Source of the DNA: Lachnoclostridium phytofermentans ISDg
Lineage (GTDB): Bacteria; Bacillota; Clostridia; Lachnospirales; Lachnospiraceae
Direction: 5' to 3'
NCBI RefSeq assembly: GCF_000018685.1
Contig: NC_010001.1
Location: 3,178,001-3,242,000 of the forward strand
Length of the DNA stretch: 64,000 nt
This document shows, piece by piece, positions 44,015-52,091 of the stretch (positions are counted from its first letter, which is position 1; each line of letters opens with the position of its first letter). Below the pieces are notes generated by a model. The model saw nothing but the letters and a program-made list of their open reading frames with translations, did no database searches and was not told the origin of the DNA. Made by a program: the position numbers and the translations under genes.

Positions 44015-44473
44015 CTACGCTTGATTCGCCCAATCCGCTGGATACGTCACATAAATAAATCTAGCATAATTCGGAACAGAAAACTTAATGGAAGATCCCT
44101 TAGGAATCAAAACCAGTTCACCCGCGTTCGCAGTAGCTGTCTTCCCATTAATCACAATATTTAAAGTACCTTCAATAACATAATCAATTTCATCATAATT
44201 AAGTGTCCAATCAAAGGTCGTTTCCTTCATCTCCATAATGCCACAACCTAATCTAGGACTTTCTTCTAATGAAAATAAATCCTTTGTATACACCACATCA
44301 CCGGGTTTACCAGTATCCATTAAATCATTTTGTGAAACCCGAATGCTTGGAAGTTTTACAGAAATAATTCCTTCTTTTAATTTATTTTTACTGAGATCCG
44401 CTGCTCCACCTTTCAGTTTCTCCATTAAAATCTCACGTATCATATCCTCAATTGTTGAACGATTTACTTCCAT
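44015..44473 (-). CDS. eutQ: Ethanolamine utilisation protein EutQ (cupin)
   Basis: EutQ is a cupin-fold protein reported to have acetate kinase activity in Salmonella and to be required for shell formation. The 152-aa form has a C-terminal cupin barrel (residues about 55-150) with IDYVIEGTLNIVINGKTATANAGELVLIPKGS and ends in AWNQA-like residues. The N-terminal helix STIEDMIREILMEKL resembles encapsulation peptides. It is the last gene of the EUT locus, 108 bp after eutH. A GAAAGGAA ribosome-binding site precedes it. Confidence 0.92.
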   Translation of the reverse strand: MEVNRSTIEDMIREILMEKLKGGAADLSKNKLKEGIISVKLPSIRVSQNDLMDTGKPGDVVYTKDLFSLEESPRLGCGIMEMKETTFDWTLNYDEIDYVIEGTLNIVINGKTATANAGELVLIPKGSSIKFSVPNYARFIYVTYPADWANQA

Positions 44474-44581
44474 GTGCCTGTTCCTTTCGTTATTTACAAT
44501 CTCCTGTATCTTATCTATAAATTAAGAATTACTTTTATCAATAGGCTACCGTAAGTTAATCAAACTAAATAAAACCTATTT

Positions 44582-45670
44582 CTAACTCTCATGTTTTAGT
44601 GTCTTATTCGCAATAAAGATTCCAGCAAACAAAGCAGTAATACCACCAATCAACTTACCAACAATCATTGGTAAAATCATAGTTGAATTAAATCCAGCGG
44701 TAAATCCAAGGTGATCACCAAATACGAAGGCTGCTGAAACTGCAAAGGCAACGTTTATAATTTTACCACGGTTATCCATGTCCTTCATCATACCAAACAT
44801 TGGAATACTATTTGCTAAAGAAGCTACCATACCTGCTGCCGCAACATCATTCATTCCTAATAATTTACCAAGTCCCATTAAAGGTTTCTTAAATACTTTA
44901 GTTATCACAAGAACCAGTGGAAATGCACCTGCAAGAACTATACATATATCAGCAACTATTGTAAATCCTTCACTAATAGGAGCCATACCTTTTATAATTG
45001 TAAGTCCAGTTAGTTGCTGTACGATACCAACAGCTAAACCGAAAGTGATTATAGCTACAACGATTTTTCCAAATATCGTAAACCCTTTAATCATTCCATC
45101 TTGGAATTTCCAAAGTCCAAGTGCAATTAATATAGCAATGATAATGATAGGAATTAAATTTCTAACTACCATCATGATTGGAAATCCCGCAACTAAACCA
45201 CCAAAAAATGCTCCAATCGGAATTGTAACAACACCTGCTAAAACACCGGTTGCTAAATATCTTCGATCCTCATCACGGATAATACCAAGACCGACAGGAA
45301 TCGTAAATACGATGGTAGGTCCTAACATTGAACCTACAATCAAACCTCCAAACATAGCAGCTTCAGGTGTTTGGGCAAGTGCATTTGCAAGCGGTGCGCC
45401 ACCCATATCACATGCTAATAATGTGCCAGCAAACATCGCAGGATCAGCACCTAAAAAGCCAAATACCGGAACAATAACCGGCTTTAAAATATCAGCAAGT
45501 ACTGGTGCAAGAGCGATAATACCAACCATTGAAATTGCTAAGGATCCAATGGCCATAATACCTTCTTCGAATTTTTCTCCTAGACCGAATTTATTTCCAA
45601 TAATTCGGTCGATTGCACCAAGTACTGCAAATACAACCATGATATAAACAATAATCTCATTTACACTCAT
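44582..45670 (-). CDS. eutH: Ethanolamine permease EutH
   Basis: EutH imports ethanolamine. The 362-aa membrane protein has about 10-11 hydrophobic helices, and family motifs include GPTIVFTIPVGLGIIRDEDRRYLATG and MGGAPLANALAQTPEAAMFGG. AAGGAGG precedes the ATG and only 12 bp separates it from the PduT-like shell gene, so it is in the operon. Confidence 0.95.
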   Translation of the reverse strand: MSVNEIIVYIMVVFAVLGAIDRIIGNKFGLGEKFEEGIMAIGSLAISMVGIIALAPVLADILKPVIVPVFGFLGADPAMFAGTLLACDMGGAPLANALAQTPEAAMFGGLIVGSMLGPTIVFTIPVGLGIIRDEDRRYLATGVLAGVVTIPIGAFFGGLVAGFPIMMVVRNLIPIIIIAILIALGLWKFQDGMIKGFTIFGKIVVAIITFGLAVGIVQQLTGLTIIKGMAPISEGFTIVADICIVLAGAFPLVLVITKVFKKPLMGLGKLLGMNDVAAAGMVASLANSIPMFGMMKDMDNRGKIINVAFAVSAAFVFGDHLGFTAGFNSTMILPMIVGKLIGGITALFAGIFIANKTLKHES

Positions 45671-45682
45671 GAATACACCTCC

Positions 45683-46240
45683 TTATCGTTTTAATAAATT
45701 CTCTAGGATATCTCTACTCGGAGAAGGAATAATTGCTATATTTTCCTGTTCCCCTTCACTTAACAACTGTTTACACTCCGATATCCCGTGTTCGATGCTG
45801 CTAACCGAACCTGTAATAACAAATACAAATTTTCCTCCAATGAAAAAAGCCAGATAAATTCGAAGTATCTTAACATCTGCCGCTTTTAACGCAATATCTA
45901 AAGCTCTTATACCGGTACATACTTTTCTGGTCTCAACGATACCCACAGCATCTAATCTTTCTACAGAATCATACTTAGACCGTATTCCCTCAATAATAGC
46001 TGGTGATACTGCATGAACTTTGAAACTGTCAAACAACGTTTTACCAGCGATATTTACTCCATAATCAATTGCAGTATCTACTTCTCCTTCATCTCCAGAT
46101 ACAATAACGAGGAATTTTCCTGGACATATGGTTTTAAAATATATAATTTCAACATCAGCCTTTTTTACAATGGCGTCAGCCACATACATTCCCCTGCTGA
46201 TACTGATAAACTCTAGTGCACCGATACTTTTATTCATCAT
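45683..46240 (-). CDS. PduT-like shell protein (tandem BMC domains, trimer)
   Basis: Two BMC domains (about residues 4-85 and 97-175) form one chain, as in PduT. Shared features include the TICPGKFLVIVSG segment of domain 1 and DAVGIVETRKVCTGIRALD at the start of domain 2. In Citrobacter/Salmonella PduT a pore cysteine near residue 134 in GGKC binds a [4Fe-4S] cluster; here that position is Phe (FIGGKFVFVITG, residue 138), so the cluster is probably absent. It overlaps eutN by 11 bp. It likely forms a pore-bearing trimer in the EUT shell. Confidence 0.9.
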   Translation of the reverse strand: MMNKSIGALEFISISRGMYVADAIVKKADVEIIYFKTICPGKFLVIVSGDEGEVDTAIDYGVNIAGKTLFDSFKVHAVSPAIIEGIRSKYDSVERLDAVGIVETRKVCTGIRALDIALKAADVKILRIYLAFFIGGKFVFVITGSVSSIEHGISECKQLLSEGEQENIAIIPSPSRDILENLLKR

Positions 46241-46505
46241 CTTCTACCACCACTGAATCAACAATTCCAACGATTGCTGCATCAATTGGGGAGCTAGATG
46301 CTGATAAAGCATACCGTGCCGAGCCTCCTCGAACCACAAGGACTTGATCTCCTGCTCCAGCACCGACTATATCCGCAGCAACTATCACCCCTTTGCTTGG
46401 CTTCGCGTAAGCATCTGTAATCTGAACTACCAGCAGCTTATTTCCGTTTAATTTTTCATCTTTTTTGGTAGCCCAAACGCTCCCGATCACCTTGCCAAGT
46501 TCCAA
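46230..46505 (-). CDS. eutN: EutN/CcmL-type pentameric vertex protein
   Basis: The 91-aa protein is a BMC-P pentamer subunit that caps shell vertices. It starts MELGKVIGSVWATKKDEKLNG and contains LLVVQITDAY and VAADIVGAGAGDQVLVVRGG, diagnostic of the family. The start is TTG, with GGAGG 9 nt upstream. It follows the 240-aa protein after 15 bp and overlaps the PduT-like gene. Confidence 0.95.
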   Translation of the reverse strand: MELGKVIGSVWATKKDEKLNGNKLLVVQITDAYAKPSKGVIVAADIVGAGAGDQVLVVRGGSARYALSASSSPIDAAIVGIVDSVVVEDDE

Positions 46506-46520
46506 TTGTCTGCGCCTCCA

Positions 46521-47243
46521 TTACATTTTTATAAATCGCATTCGATGTGCTCTTGCATAATCAAATGCACTTGGTGTAACGATACTACCCTTTTCAATGC
46601 ATATCGCTGTCTGTGATTTCACATTTAAATCCATTAAGTCTTTCTCTAAAATAAGCTTTTTCTTAATCTCTAGTCGCCCTTCCGTTACTCCATTGTCTTC
46701 GACCGTATAAGAAGTATTGCTTTTGCCATTCTCTAATTGATTTCGTGGAACTAATTGTTTTCCTTGCTTTTCACAAAATGGAAATACACTTTCTGTTGTA
46801 AATAAAATACCATGTTGTTTTAAGCATTCCTCATACTCTAACAACTTGCGATAAAATGCTTTATGTGCAGTTGCTTTATAGGAACGATATTCTAGTCCCT
46901 CCTCAAGTACAAAGATTGTTTTTCCAAGCAAATGAGCATAACGTATAGCTTCTTCTAAATACCCATCTCCACATAATAGCGCAAGATTAGCTAATTGTTT
47001 TGCAGTAACCGAGGTAATCAAAATCACCTCTGCACAAGAAACCATGGTATTAAGTTCTACCACCTTTTGGTCACGCGAAAAATCCGGTGTTAACAAATTG
47101 TATTCTTTTGTGATTGCCTCCGATAATGGATAAGGCTCATCCGATAATACTAGTAACGTTTTCTTGTGTACGCAGGTATTTTCATACTCCGACAAACGAT
47201 GAAGAACTTCAGTTATAACTTCTTCAATAATATCTTCGTACAT
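46521..47243 (-). CDS. BMC-associated protein (TIGR02536-like), unknown function
   Basis: The 240-aa protein begins with an amphipathic helix (YEDIIEEVITEVLHRLSEY) resembling an encapsulation peptide. Its middle part is a Rossmann-like alpha/beta region (LLVLSDEPYP ... AEVILITSVTAKQLANLALL). The last 50 residues contain SIVTPSAFDYARAHRMRFI, similar in pattern to the start of EutT (ILTPSARAYLLEKNITLLG). It matches my recollection of the ethanolamine-locus family TIGR02536, which has no assigned activity. It lies between pduL and eutN. Confidence 0.65.
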   Translation of the reverse strand: MYEDIIEEVITEVLHRLSEYENTCVHKKTLLVLSDEPYPLSEAITKEYNLLTPDFSRDQKVVELNTMVSCAEVILITSVTAKQLANLALLCGDGYLEEAIRYAHLLGKTIFVLEEGLEYRSYKATAHKAFYRKLLEYEECLKQHGILFTTESVFPFCEKQGKQLVPRNQLENGKSNTSYTVEDNGVTEGRLEIKKKLILEKDLMDLNVKSQTAICIEKGSIVTPSAFDYARAHRMRFIKM

Positions 47244-47394
47244 ATACTCAACTCTTTTCTTATTTTAAGATATATCTTCGTTTTCATGGTTTAGTTTTCT
47301 TCATAGGAAGTATTAAAACAACCCTATAACATGTGTTAGATAAATCTTTCATACTTAAAAACACAGGATATATCCAAAAGAACAAAGAAACATT

Positions 47395-48042
47395 CTACTC
47401 GTCCACGATAATCATACCCTTAGTATCTTTCGTATAGCCACAGGCATTCGCTTCGTCATAATCAATGTGCATTGCGGTGCTAAAATTTTTATCAACTCGT
47501 ACATCAACATCCTCTAGAATCATTGGTCGCTCTCCAAATACTTTCACTTTCACAGAGGAGCCGTTTGATACATGAAAACGTTTCGCATCTTCTGGTGTCA
47601 TATGAACATGACGTTTCGCAACAATAAGTCCTTCTTTTATTTCTATTGAAACACCATTTTTAGGATTTGTTATTTTTAGACCTGGTGTATCCTTAATATC
47701 ACCGCTAAGTCTTACAGGAGCCTTAATTCCAAGTACTAGAGCATCCGTTAACGATACTTCAACCTGAGATTTACTCCTCTCCGGTCCCAGCACGACTACA
47801 TTTTGGATAGAGTTTTTAGGCCCTGTGATGGTTACCCTTTCCTCACACGCAAATTGACCAGGTTGTGATAAATCTTTGACAGGAGTAAGCTGATATCCAT
47901 GTCCAAATAATGCGTTTAAATCTTCTCTACTTAAGTGAACATGTCTACCAGATGCTTCTACCATAATAAATAACTGATCTTGTAGTTCTTTTATAACTGC
48001 ATCAACGATTGCTTCTATATTAATGTTTGCTTGTGCTAACAT
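47395..48042 (-). CDS. pduL: Phosphate propanoyl/acetyltransferase, PduL type
   Basis: PduL interconverts acyl-CoA and acyl phosphate and recycles CoA inside microcompartments; here it would serve the EutD role. The 215-aa protein has two beta-barrel domains with zinc-ligand motifs GRHVHLSREDL, KRHVHMTPEDA and MHIDYDEANACG. The N-terminal helix INIEAIVDAVIKELQDQL is a likely encapsulation peptide. GGAGG precedes the ATG. It is about 150 bp from the next gene and about 190 bp from eutT. Confidence 0.95.
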   Translation of the reverse strand: MLAQANINIEAIVDAVIKELQDQLFIMVEASGRHVHLSREDLNALFGHGYQLTPVKDLSQPGQFACEERVTITGPKNSIQNVVVLGPERSKSQVEVSLTDALVLGIKAPVRLSGDIKDTPGLKITNPKNGVSIEIKEGLIVAKRHVHMTPEDAKRFHVSNGSSVKVKVFGERPMILEDVDVRVDKNFSTAMHIDYDEANACGYTKDTKGMIIVDE

Positions 48043-48183
48043 ACATAGCCTCCATGCTACGACTGTTTTTTAGGAGTAGCTAATGGCTCAAGTTTGGCGT
48101 AGTCAAACTTGCTGAGTGAAAGATTTATCTTTCACTCTTCCTCCTTTCTAACTGCTTTTTGAAATGCATGAAACAGTGTGTAG

Positions 48184-48233
48184 TTTTAGAATTTCTTAGG
48201 CGGTGTCTTTTGGTGCTTTAGAAATTCTATTTT
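48184..48233 (-). other. Intra-operon hairpin between eutT and pduL
   Basis: Arms AGAATTTCT / AGAAATTCT surround a GC-containing loop with an inner GC.CC / GGCG pairing. There is no clear T-run. A second palindrome (GTGAAAGA / TCTTTCAC, about 48116-48135) follows before pduL. These could modulate expression within the operon. Confidence 0.45.
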
Positions 48234-48235
48234 CT

Positions 48236-49033
48236 TCACACTCCGTCATATTTTCCAGTCAAATATTTAAACATCATTATCCAAAAGAAAGAGGATAAAC
48301 GATTAAACGCTCTAATAATATCTTCTCTTGTTATCGTTCCATCCTCCGCTTTAAAAGCTTTAAATGCTACAATTTCCGTCTTTCTTGTAAGTGTTCTTAG
48401 TTTATTCAGATACGCGGTCATCTCACCATGCTTATAGGTAGGAAGAAAATGTTTCATCCCAAAATATTTACTTGGATGATACGATTGTTCTCGAAGATCT
48501 TTTTCATCTAAACCAGCTAACATAAAATCAGGTACCGCTTCACCTGTAATTTCACATTGTAATAGTTTACGGATGAAACGAATCACTTCCTCTAATTCCT
48601 TAGTTATCATTGGCTTTTGTAAACGTTCGGACACTGTCTGCGCAATAATAATTTCTGACTCTAAATAATCTATTGCACCACGAAGAACGATTCGTTTATG
48701 ATCTTTAAATACCAATAGATTTCCCCTAAGATGTGTCATATGCTCAGGTTTTTCTTCCAAGTGAACACCAAATACTGTGTCAAATCCAGCGTTCGTTTCT
48801 ATGGAATGATTCGTTTTCTTCTCTGTCTTTCCTTCAAATTCGGCCGTTTTGTCTTGATTTGAATTATCCAAATTATGATATTCACGACCTAAAAGAGTAA
48901 TGTTCTTTTCTAAAAGATAGGCTCTAGCAGAAGGAGTTAGTATGGTATCCTTCCCCAAATGAAATTCTCCCTTTTCCTTTAAAAGACCATCACTAACCAT
49001 CTTTCGAATATCTTGTTCTGTAATTAGCGCCAT
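48236..49033 (-). CDS. eutT: EutT-type cobalamin adenosyltransferase
   Basis: EutT makes adenosylcobalamin for EutBC. The 265-aa sequence has the family pattern with an N-terminal LTPSARAYLLEKNITLL, the PEHMTHLRGNLLVFKDHKRIVLRG block, and a C-terminal helical part (ILPTYKHGEMTAYLNKLR-like). It contains a single cysteine, so the CCxxC metal motif described for Salmonella EutT is absent. It is placed between eutM and pduL. Confidence in the family is good; activity is untested. Confidence 0.88.
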   Translation of the reverse strand: MALITEQDIRKMVSDGLLKEKGEFHLGKDTILTPSARAYLLEKNITLLGREYHNLDNSNQDKTAEFEGKTEKKTNHSIETNAGFDTVFGVHLEEKPEHMTHLRGNLLVFKDHKRIVLRGAIDYLESEIIIAQTVSERLQKPMITKELEEVIRFIRKLLQCEITGEAVPDFMLAGLDEKDLREQSYHPSKYFGMKHFLPTYKHGEMTAYLNKLRTLTRKTEIVAFKAFKAEDGTITREDIIRAFNRLSSFFWIMMFKYLTGKYDGV

Positions 49034-49138
49034 TCTAACCTCACCATATCTTAACTACCTAATACTATTGTGCCGGGTATTTCCCGGCACAAGTAAGGCA
49101 CATCACCAAAGAAGTTACCATCTTTTCTAAGATAATAG

Positions 49139-49429
49139 TTATGCTTGTATACGCGCATGAGGAAGAATCGCATCTACCTCAGAATGTGGTCTTGGGATTA
49201 CATGTACGGAAATCAATTCACCGACACGTTCTGCTGCTGCTGCACCTGCATCTGTTGCAGCTTTCACCGCACCAACATCACCACGTACCATAACGGTTAC
49301 CAAACCTCCACCTACCTGTTCCTTACCGATCAAAGATACATTGGCAGCTTTTACCATAGCGTCTGCCGCTTCTATCGCGCCAACTAAACCTTTCGTTTCA
49401 ATCATTCCAAGTGCATTTGTATTAGACAT
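49139..49429 (-). CDS. eutM: EutM-type BMC-H shell protein
   Basis: This 96-aa protein is the main hexameric shell tile. It has the canonical BMC motifs ALGMIETKGLVGAIEAAD and GDVGAVKAATDAGAAAAERVG, with the pore loop KEQVGGG. GGAGGAAATAAAT precedes the ATG. It lies between eutE and eutT. Confidence 0.97.
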   Translation of the reverse strand: MSNTNALGMIETKGLVGAIEAADAMVKAANVSLIGKEQVGGGLVTVMVRGDVGAVKAATDAGAAAAERVGELISVHVIPRPHSEVDAILPHARIQA

Positions 49430-49496
49430 ATTTATTTCCTCCTATTATTCAGAGAACAGTTACGTGCTCATATACTATTATTCTACATTTTAATGT

Positions 49497-50984
49497 TTAT
49501 ATTAGTTGTTTCATAATTCTTTTTACAATTTCCTCTACCAATTCTGTATTCACATTACCGTATGCACCACAACAAGAGGATTTGGTTTCACCTAGGCTAT
49601 TCGTAGCATCCCTTTTAATTTCTTCTAATTCTTTTACTCCAAATGCTACTCGTTTTATATTAATTAAGTCCATAGGACCAATATTATTAGATGAAGAACT
49701 TCCTCCTACGGCTCCACAGCCAAGAGTTAATGCAGGGAATAGATTTGTAGAGGCTCCAACGCCACCTAGTGAACCCATTGAATTAACTAAGATTCTGGAA
49801 GCTGGTACACGTAAGGCAAATCGTTTGATCAATTCTTCATTGGTAGAGTGCATGGTAAAGGTATGTCCCATTCCTTCAAAACTTAGTATCTCTACCACTT
49901 TATTAATGACATCATCAACCGTTTCTTCTACAAAGAATGCTAAGATTGGAGCTAATTTCTCTCTGGAATATGGAGCTTCATCGCCGACTCTTGTTTCCTT
50001 TGCAATTAAAACTCTTGCATTTGCTGGTACTGTTGTTAAACCGGCAAGCTTACTAATATGAGCTACCGATCTTCCAACGATTTGTGGATTCATTGTTCCA
50101 TTGGCACGTAAGATAAAACGTGCTAATTTTTCTGACTCTGCCTCATTTAAGAAAAATCCGCCTTGAGCAGTTAGTTCTTCTTTTACCGCCTGTTCCATAC
50201 ATCGTTCCACAATTACAGATTGCTCCGATGCACAAATGGTTCCATTGTCAAATGTTTTGGAATCCATAATACGCTTTACTGCTAATTTCACATTTGCTGT
50301 TTTGTCGATGAATGCTGGTCCATTACCAGCACCAACACCTATTGCAGGTGTACCGGATGAGTATGCAGATTTCACCATTGCATAGCCACCGGTCGCTAAG
50401 ATAAGATTTGTATTTGGATGTTTCATCAACTCATTCGTTGCCTCAAGGGTTGGAATGGAAATACAGGATATGGCTCCTTTTGGACATCCTGCTGCTTCTG
50501 CAGCCTCACAAATAACCTTAACTGTTTCCAAGATACATTTTTTTGCACCAGGATGTGGCGAGAATACGATACAGTTACCTGCTTTAATTGAAATTAAAGT
50601 TTTATACATAACAGTAGAAGTTGGATTAGTGGAAGGTATAACACCTGCTACAATACCTACCGGTATACCAATCTCCATCGTTTGATTTTTCTTATCCTCG
50701 CGAAGAATACCGATTGTTTTCATATCCTTTATTGCTTCGTAGATTCCCATAGAACCAAACACATTTTTTATTACTTTATCTTGCCAGATACCAAATCCTG
50801 TTTCTTCATTTGCCATCTTAGCAAGCCGCTCTGCATTCTTTAAACATGCTTCTGTAATTGCCTTTACAATACGATCGATTTGTTCTTGATTGAAGGTTGA
50901 TAATATCTTATGGGCTTCCTTTGCTGTTTTTAAAAGCAAACGGACTTCTTGTATTGACATTAAATCTTTCTCTTGTAACTCCAT
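49497..50984 (-). CDS. eutE: CoA-acylating acetaldehyde dehydrogenase EutE
   Basis: EutE oxidises acetaldehyde to acetyl-CoA with NAD+ and CoA. The 495-aa protein has the aldehyde dehydrogenase fold with the catalytic Cys in FDNGTICASEQSVIVE (about residue 253) and FSPHPGAKKC upstream. The usual N-terminal targeting peptide is missing (the protein starts almost directly with the catalytic domain). Instead a C-terminal linker with CC is followed by an amphipathic helix, ELVEEIVKRIMKQLI, like an encapsulation peptide. AAGGAG precedes the ATG; it is 14 bp after the EutK-like gene. Confidence 0.95.
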   Translation of the reverse strand: MELQEKDLMSIQEVRLLLKTAKEAHKILSTFNQEQIDRIVKAITEACLKNAERLAKMANEETGFGIWQDKVIKNVFGSMGIYEAIKDMKTIGILREDKKNQTMEIGIPVGIVAGVIPSTNPTSTVMYKTLISIKAGNCIVFSPHPGAKKCILETVKVICEAAEAAGCPKGAISCISIPTLEATNELMKHPNTNLILATGGYAMVKSAYSSGTPAIGVGAGNGPAFIDKTANVKLAVKRIMDSKTFDNGTICASEQSVIVERCMEQAVKEELTAQGGFFLNEAESEKLARFILRANGTMNPQIVGRSVAHISKLAGLTTVPANARVLIAKETRVGDEAPYSREKLAPILAFFVEETVDDVINKVVEILSFEGMGHTFTMHSTNEELIKRFALRVPASRILVNSMGSLGGVGASTNLFPALTLGCGAVGGSSSSNNIGPMDLINIKRVAFGVKELEEIKRDATNSLGETKSSCCGAYGNVNTELVEEIVKRIMKQLI

Positions 50985-50998
50985 CCGCCGTCTCCTTC

Positions 50999-52090
50999 TT
51001 ATCTACGATTTTGCTGCGCTATAATTAGTTGAATTAATTCCTGTTTCTTTGCACTCTTATGAAGCTCTGTTAATTCCACGCCTTTACTTTGTAAGATTGC
51101 ACGAAGTGAATCATTACTCTTTTTCTTTAAATCATTAACGGTATAGTTCTGTTGGTCATTCTTTTTACTTGTGATTGTACTTTCACCAAAGATATCATCT
51201 CTTCCAAAGTTAGTAGTGTTCTGTGAGACAGCATTTATTTCATCGTTTCTATTTTCTACTTTTATAGTGCTATCTTTTTTAGTGCCATCTTCTTTTATAA
51301 TGCCATCTTCTTTTATAGTGCTACCTTCTTTTATAGTGCTATCCTTTTTAATAATGTTTTTATCTTTTAAAACACTATCTTCTTCTGTAACACTATCTTT
51401 TAAAGTACTTTCTTCTTTTAAAGTACTTTCTTCTTTTAACGCACTATCTTCTTTTACATAATTATTTTTGAAAGCATTATTTTTTAAAGCACTATCTTCT
51501 TTCAAAACGTTTTCTTTTAACACATTATCTTCTAACAAAACATTATCTAATAAAGCACTTTTTTCCTTTAAAGAATTATCTTGCTTTACAGTACTCTCTT
51601 CCTTTGAAGTACTCTCTTTTTTCTGAGTATCTTCTACTCTAGAATTCATTCCATCTGTTTGTACACTACCTTCTTTTTGAATAGAATCTATTGAAAATAC
51701 ACTCGTATCATGAGCCTTAGAGGCATTCGAGGCACCATCTGCTTGAGAGTTAGTAAACCCAGAATCAACGCCTTGACCGCTAGACATTACCTGTTTGTTC
51801 TTTGGTTGAAAAAGTTTGGTTCCCTTCATTAATACCTTATCCGTAAGACTTTCATCTACATGCGGTATCACATGTTTTGCACGAAGCGTACCAACACGTT
51901 CTGCTGCTGCGGCGCCTGCATCTACAGCAGCTAAAACTGCCCCAACATCTCCGGTGATTTCTACAGTTAGGATTCCCGCATCCGCATTTGCTATTGCAAG
52001 TAAAGAAACGTTTGCTGCTTTAAGAGCAGAATCCGCTGCTTCAATTGCAGGTGGCAATCCAATCACCTCGATCATTCCTAATGCTTGCAT
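50999..52090 (-). CDS. EutK-like BMC-H shell protein with hexapeptide-repeat linker and SAP/Rho-N-like C-terminus
   Basis: Residues 1-85 are a clear BMC-H domain (ALGMIEVIGLPPAIEAAD, GDVGAVLAAVDAGAAAAERVG). Residues about 100-150 are a Ser/Asp-rich linker. Residues about 150-290 consist of degenerate hexapeptide repeats of the form (L/I)K(E/K)(E/D)(S/G)T, for example LKEESTLKEESTLK and IKEGSTIKEDGIIKEDG. Residues about 318-363 (YTVNDLKKKSNDSLRAI ... ELHKSAKKQELIQLI) resemble a SAP or Rho N-terminal helical module. It follows eutL by 1 bp, the same position as eutK in Salmonella, whose protein also couples a BMC domain to a nucleic-acid-binding-type tail. Function is not established. Confidence 0.85.
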   Translation of the reverse strand: MQALGMIEVIGLPPAIEAADSALKAANVSLLAIANADAGILTVEITGDVGAVLAAVDAGAAAAERVGTLRAKHVIPHVDESLTDKVLMKGTKLFQPKNKQVMSSGQGVDSGFTNSQADGASNASKAHDTSVFSIDSIQKEGSVQTDGMNSRVEDTQKKESTSKEESTVKQDNSLKEKSALLDNVLLEDNVLKENVLKEDSALKNNAFKNNYVKEDSALKEESTLKEESTLKDSVTEEDSVLKDKNIIKKDSTIKEGSTIKEDGIIKEDGTKKDSTIKVENRNDEINAVSQNTTNFGRDDIFGESTITSKKNDQQNYTVNDLKKKSNDSLRAILQSKGVELTELHKSAKKQELIQLIIAQQNRR

Positions 52091-52091
52091 C

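Noticed and set aside
44778..45647. Long plus-strand open frame (289 codons) opposite eutH
   Set aside because: It is antisense to a clear permease gene; its composition (Pro/Ile/Thr-rich) mirrors hydrophobic codons on the other strand, and no ribosome-binding site or family match is seen.
51171..51461. Plus-strand open frame opposite the EutK-like repeats
   Set aside because: It is a shadow of the hexapeptide repeats; the product is a repetitive Leu/Ser/Phe string.
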